A stretch of DNA of 6,379 bases from an uncultured Collinsella sp. (GTDB taxonomy: Bacteria; Actinomycetota; Coriobacteriia; Coriobacteriales; Coriobacteriaceae). Every line of letters begins with the position of its first letter. Positions within the stretch are counted from its first letter, which is position 1. Where the stretch lies: positions 1 to 6,379 of the forward strand of contig UQZU01000054.1 in the NCBI GenBank assembly GCA_900545665.1, given 5' to 3'. This document shows, in pieces, positions 4,699 through 6,379 of this stretch. The translations under genes and the position numbers were made by a program. Below the pieces are notes generated by a model that was not told the DNA's origin, ran no database searches, and saw nothing but the letters and a program-made list of their open reading frames with translations.

Positions 4699-4782
4699 TG
4701 CATGTCCTCGGCAGCATTTGCCCAAATGGTGAATGCTGGTGCCGGCAGGTTGCCGAGTGCATGTTGCGGGTATACCCCATGC
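4699..4782 (+). promoter_or_regulatory. Structured leader/promoter region of the phosphohexomutase gene
   Basis: The intergenic region holds several collinear inverted repeats. CTCGGCA (4707-4713) pairs with TGCCGAG (4751-4757) and is extended outward by TGCA at 4699-4702 and 4758-4761. Inside it, GCATT (4714-4718) pairs with AATGC (4732-4736). A perfect 10-bp palindrome, GGGTATACCC (4768-4777), is framed by GCATG (4759-4763) and CATGC (4778-4782). TATACC within the palindrome could be a -10 box, but no convincing -35 is at the right distance. It could be an operator or a cis-regulatory RNA. I do not recognise a known riboswitch. Confidence 0.4.
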
Positions 4783-4816
4783 GTACCATGATCCAAACAC
4801 TGTGAGGTGTCTGCGC

Positions 4817-6217
4817 GTGTGCGCGATAATTCATTTTGGAACTGACGGCTGGCGCGCTCGCGTCGATGAGGACTTCACTGCCGATAACGTTGCCCGTATC
4901 GCTGATGCCGTCGGCGAGTTGTGGCAAAAGACCAATCCGGGCAAAACGGTATATATAGGGTTCGACACCCGGCCCCTGGCGCGCGAGTTCGCTGAGCTTG
5001 CGGCGGGCGTGCTAGCAGCGCACGGGCTAGACGCCGTGCTCGCTTCGCGACCTGTTCCGACCCCTGCCCTTACGTGGGCGGCGGCTTATGACGGTGAGGC
5101 GTGCGGCGCGCTCATGGTGACGGGGTCCCATCATCCGCAGGGTTATCTGTGCCTCAAGATTCGCATGGGTGACGGCTCGACCGCCAACCAGGATGTCATC
5201 GAAGAGCTCGAAGAGACCATGGCTCCCGAGCCAATGGGGATCGAGGGGCAATATCGCACCGCGGATATCATTCCTGACTATATGCAGGCGGTGGCATCGT
5301 TTGTCGATGCCGAAGCCATCCGCGCCGCGCACCTGCGCGTGGTTATCGATCCCATGGGCGGTGCAGCCCAGGGCTATCTAGCCGACTTGCTGCGCGAGCT
5401 TGGCGTTGAGGCGCACGAGATTCACGCCGGGCAGGCGTCTGACCAAGAAGATATCTGCCCCGACCCCGTTGAGCCGTGGGTGGACGCTTGCGAGCGCACG
5501 GTTATCGAGGACGGAGCTTGCGCTGGCCTGGTGACCGACGGCGACGCCGACCGCATCGGCGCGGTTGACGAGCGCGGCAGATATATACATCCGCATCAGA
5601 TCATGGCGCTCGTTTTGGGCGACTTGGTTCAATTTCGTAATTTGGAGGGGCGCGTCGTCGTCAATCTTTCGTGCTCGACACTCGTGCGTCGCATTGCCGA
5701 GGCGCTTGGCTGCCGCGTGACCGTCAAGCCAGTCGGTTTCAAATATATAGCGGCAGAGATGAAGAAGGGCGGCGTCCTCATGGGCGGCGAAGAAGCCGGT
5801 GGTATCGGCATCGCCGCGCATATGCCCGAGCGCGATGGAATCCTCGCCTGTCTGATTCTGTGTGAGCTTATGGCAAAGACGGACGCGCCTTTGGGCGTTC
5901 TGGTCGACCAACTCGAGGACAGTTTTGGTAAGACGAGCTACGGTCGACGCGATTTGCGCCTTGAGGCCGAAGATGCCGAAACGTTGCGAACCCTGCTGCC
6001 GGGCGTAAACCCCAAGTCGATTTGTGGCAAGGTGCCGCAAAACGTTAGTCATATGGACGGCTTGCGTTTGTCATTCGAGGATGACACGTGGCTGTTGGTC
6101 CGTCCTAGCGGGACCGAACCAGTGGTGCGTGTCTACGCCGAGGGGTTCTCGGTGGAAGAACGTGATGAGTTGCTCGATGCTGGCTGTGCTTTAGCTAGGG
6201 GGACGTATCCGCTTTAA
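4817..6217 (+). CDS. Phosphoglucomutase/phosphomannomutase family protein
   Basis: This cytoplasmic alpha-D-phosphohexomutase interconverts hexose 1- and 6-phosphates for glycogen, cell-wall or exopolysaccharide precursors. The 466-residue length is normal. All four conserved sites are present: the catalytic serine loop VTGSHHP (S104), the metal loop DGDADRIG (D241, D243, D245), the sugar loop GEEAGG (324-329) and the phosphate loop RPSGTEP (429-435). The family's usual TASHNP is altered to TGSHHP, and the following NGxK to GYLCLK. The GEEAGG loop leaves glucose versus mannose preference open. I chose GTG at 4817 because GAGGTG (4804-4809) lies seven nt upstream and the protein then quickly reaches HFGTDGWR, the usual N-terminus. 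The frame is open back to 4733, but that extension reads through the structured leader. Tyr-Ile pairs are written TATATA at 4950, 5582 and 5744, a rare Ile codon choice here. Confidence 0.92.
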   Translation: MCAIIHFGTDGWRARVDEDFTADNVARIADAVGELWQKTNPGKTVYIGFDTRPLAREFAELAAGVLAAHGLDAVLASRPVPTPALTWAAAYDGEACGALMVTGSHHPQGYLCLKIRMGDGSTANQDVIEELEETMAPEPMGIEGQYRTADIIPDYMQAVASFVDAEAIRAAHLRVVIDPMGGAAQGYLADLLRELGVEAHEIHAGQASDQEDICPDPVEPWVDACERTVIEDGACAGLVTDGDADRIGAVDERGRYIHPHQIMALVLGDLVQFRNLEGRVVVNLSCSTLVRRIAEALGCRVTVKPVGFKYIAAEMKKGGVLMGGEEAGGIGIAAHMPERDGILACLILCELMAKTDAPLGVLVDQLEDSFGKTSYGRRDLRLEAEDAETLRTLLPGVNPKSICGKVPQNVSHMDGLRLSFEDDTWLLVRPSGTEPVVRVYAEGFSVEERDELLDAGCALARGTYPL

Positions 6218-6379
6218 CCATGAGACTGCCTTATATAAAGAGATGCTCGGCGAGCGGTAGTTAACGACTGGCAAACGTTAGTCGGATCACAAGATGTGTA
6301 GGAAATGTGTACGCCCAGATTCCCGCCCCCGGGGCCCCTCCGGTCTGGCAATATATCTCCTTGCCGCGCGGCCCGGTGG
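6218..6379. other. Gene-free contig end with overlapping palindromes
   Basis: I find no convincing gene in these 162 nt. Visible structure includes a small hairpin, CGACT/AGTCG, around 6265-6284, and a 7-bp direct repeat, ATGTGTA (6294-6300 and 6305-6311). It also has a very GC-rich block with the overlapping palindromes CCCCGGGG and GGGGCCCC (6327-6338). CCAGA/TCTGG (6315-6319 with 6344-6348) competes for the same bases with GGCAA/TTGCC (6347-6351 with 6361-6365). No T-tract terminator for the preceding gene is evident. It may be the leader or terminal part of a gene beyond the window. Confidence 0.4.

Noticed and set aside
6214..6351. Small minus-strand ORF of 45 residues with TTG start after AAGGAG
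   Set aside because: The ribosome-binding-site-like spacing is good, but the translation is Gly/Arg/Pro-rich over a palindromic GC block and overlaps the end of the phosphohexomutase gene. There is not enough support to call it a gene.

Overview
This window looks like one end of an assembled contig from a moderately high-GC, host-associated actinobacterium. A Collinsella-like member of the Coriobacteriia is my best guess. That rests on the protein character, the GC-rich codon choice and the mix of a PepT peptidase, a small DtxR/MntR-type regulator, a stand-alone homocysteine methyltransferase and a phosphohexomutase. It is an inference by eye, not a database match.

Positions 1-47 are not biological. 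They are the tail of an Illumina P7 primer, an 8-base index and the complete Nextera read-2 adapter with its mosaic end. Real sequence starts at about 48. From 48 to 272 there is no gene. This stretch holds a 99-nt imperfect inverted repeat (52-150) and two copies of a REP-like repeat with the core TTGGGGACGTTC.

From about 273 to 1846 lies an apparently intact IS110-family insertion sequence (layout like the IS1111 group) on the minus strand. It has a 370-residue DEDD transposase/recombinase (594-1706) and perfect 15-bp subterminal inverted repeats (274-288 and 1814-1828). Its long 3' noncoding end is a candidate locus for a bridge RNA and closes with a terminator hairpin (306-337). An outward TTGACA box lies next to the end, and a structured 5' leader pairs with the transposase ribosome binding site. 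A third REP-like unit follows the element directly, so the IS appears to have inserted into a small REP-like cluster. A 12-nt segment of the 3' noncoding end (396-407) equals the sequence expected at the junction of the circularised element, which is the most interesting signal in the window.

The rest (1901-6217) is ordinary chromosomal gene content. pepT (minus) is transcribed towards the IS and ends in a strong intrinsic terminator. It is divergent from a two-gene plus-strand unit: a DtxR/MntR-like metalloregulator followed 10 nt later by a zinc-type homocysteine S-methyltransferase. An 18-bp palindrome sits in the divergent promoter region and is the obvious candidate operator. After a weak terminator and a structured leader comes a phosphoglucomutase/phosphomannomutase-family gene with a GTG start. 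The final 162 nt contain no convincing gene but are rich in overlapping short palindromes.

The zinc peptidase, zinc methyltransferase and metal-sensing regulator share one promoter region, so metal-linked control of peptide and methionine metabolism is a reasonable but untested reading.
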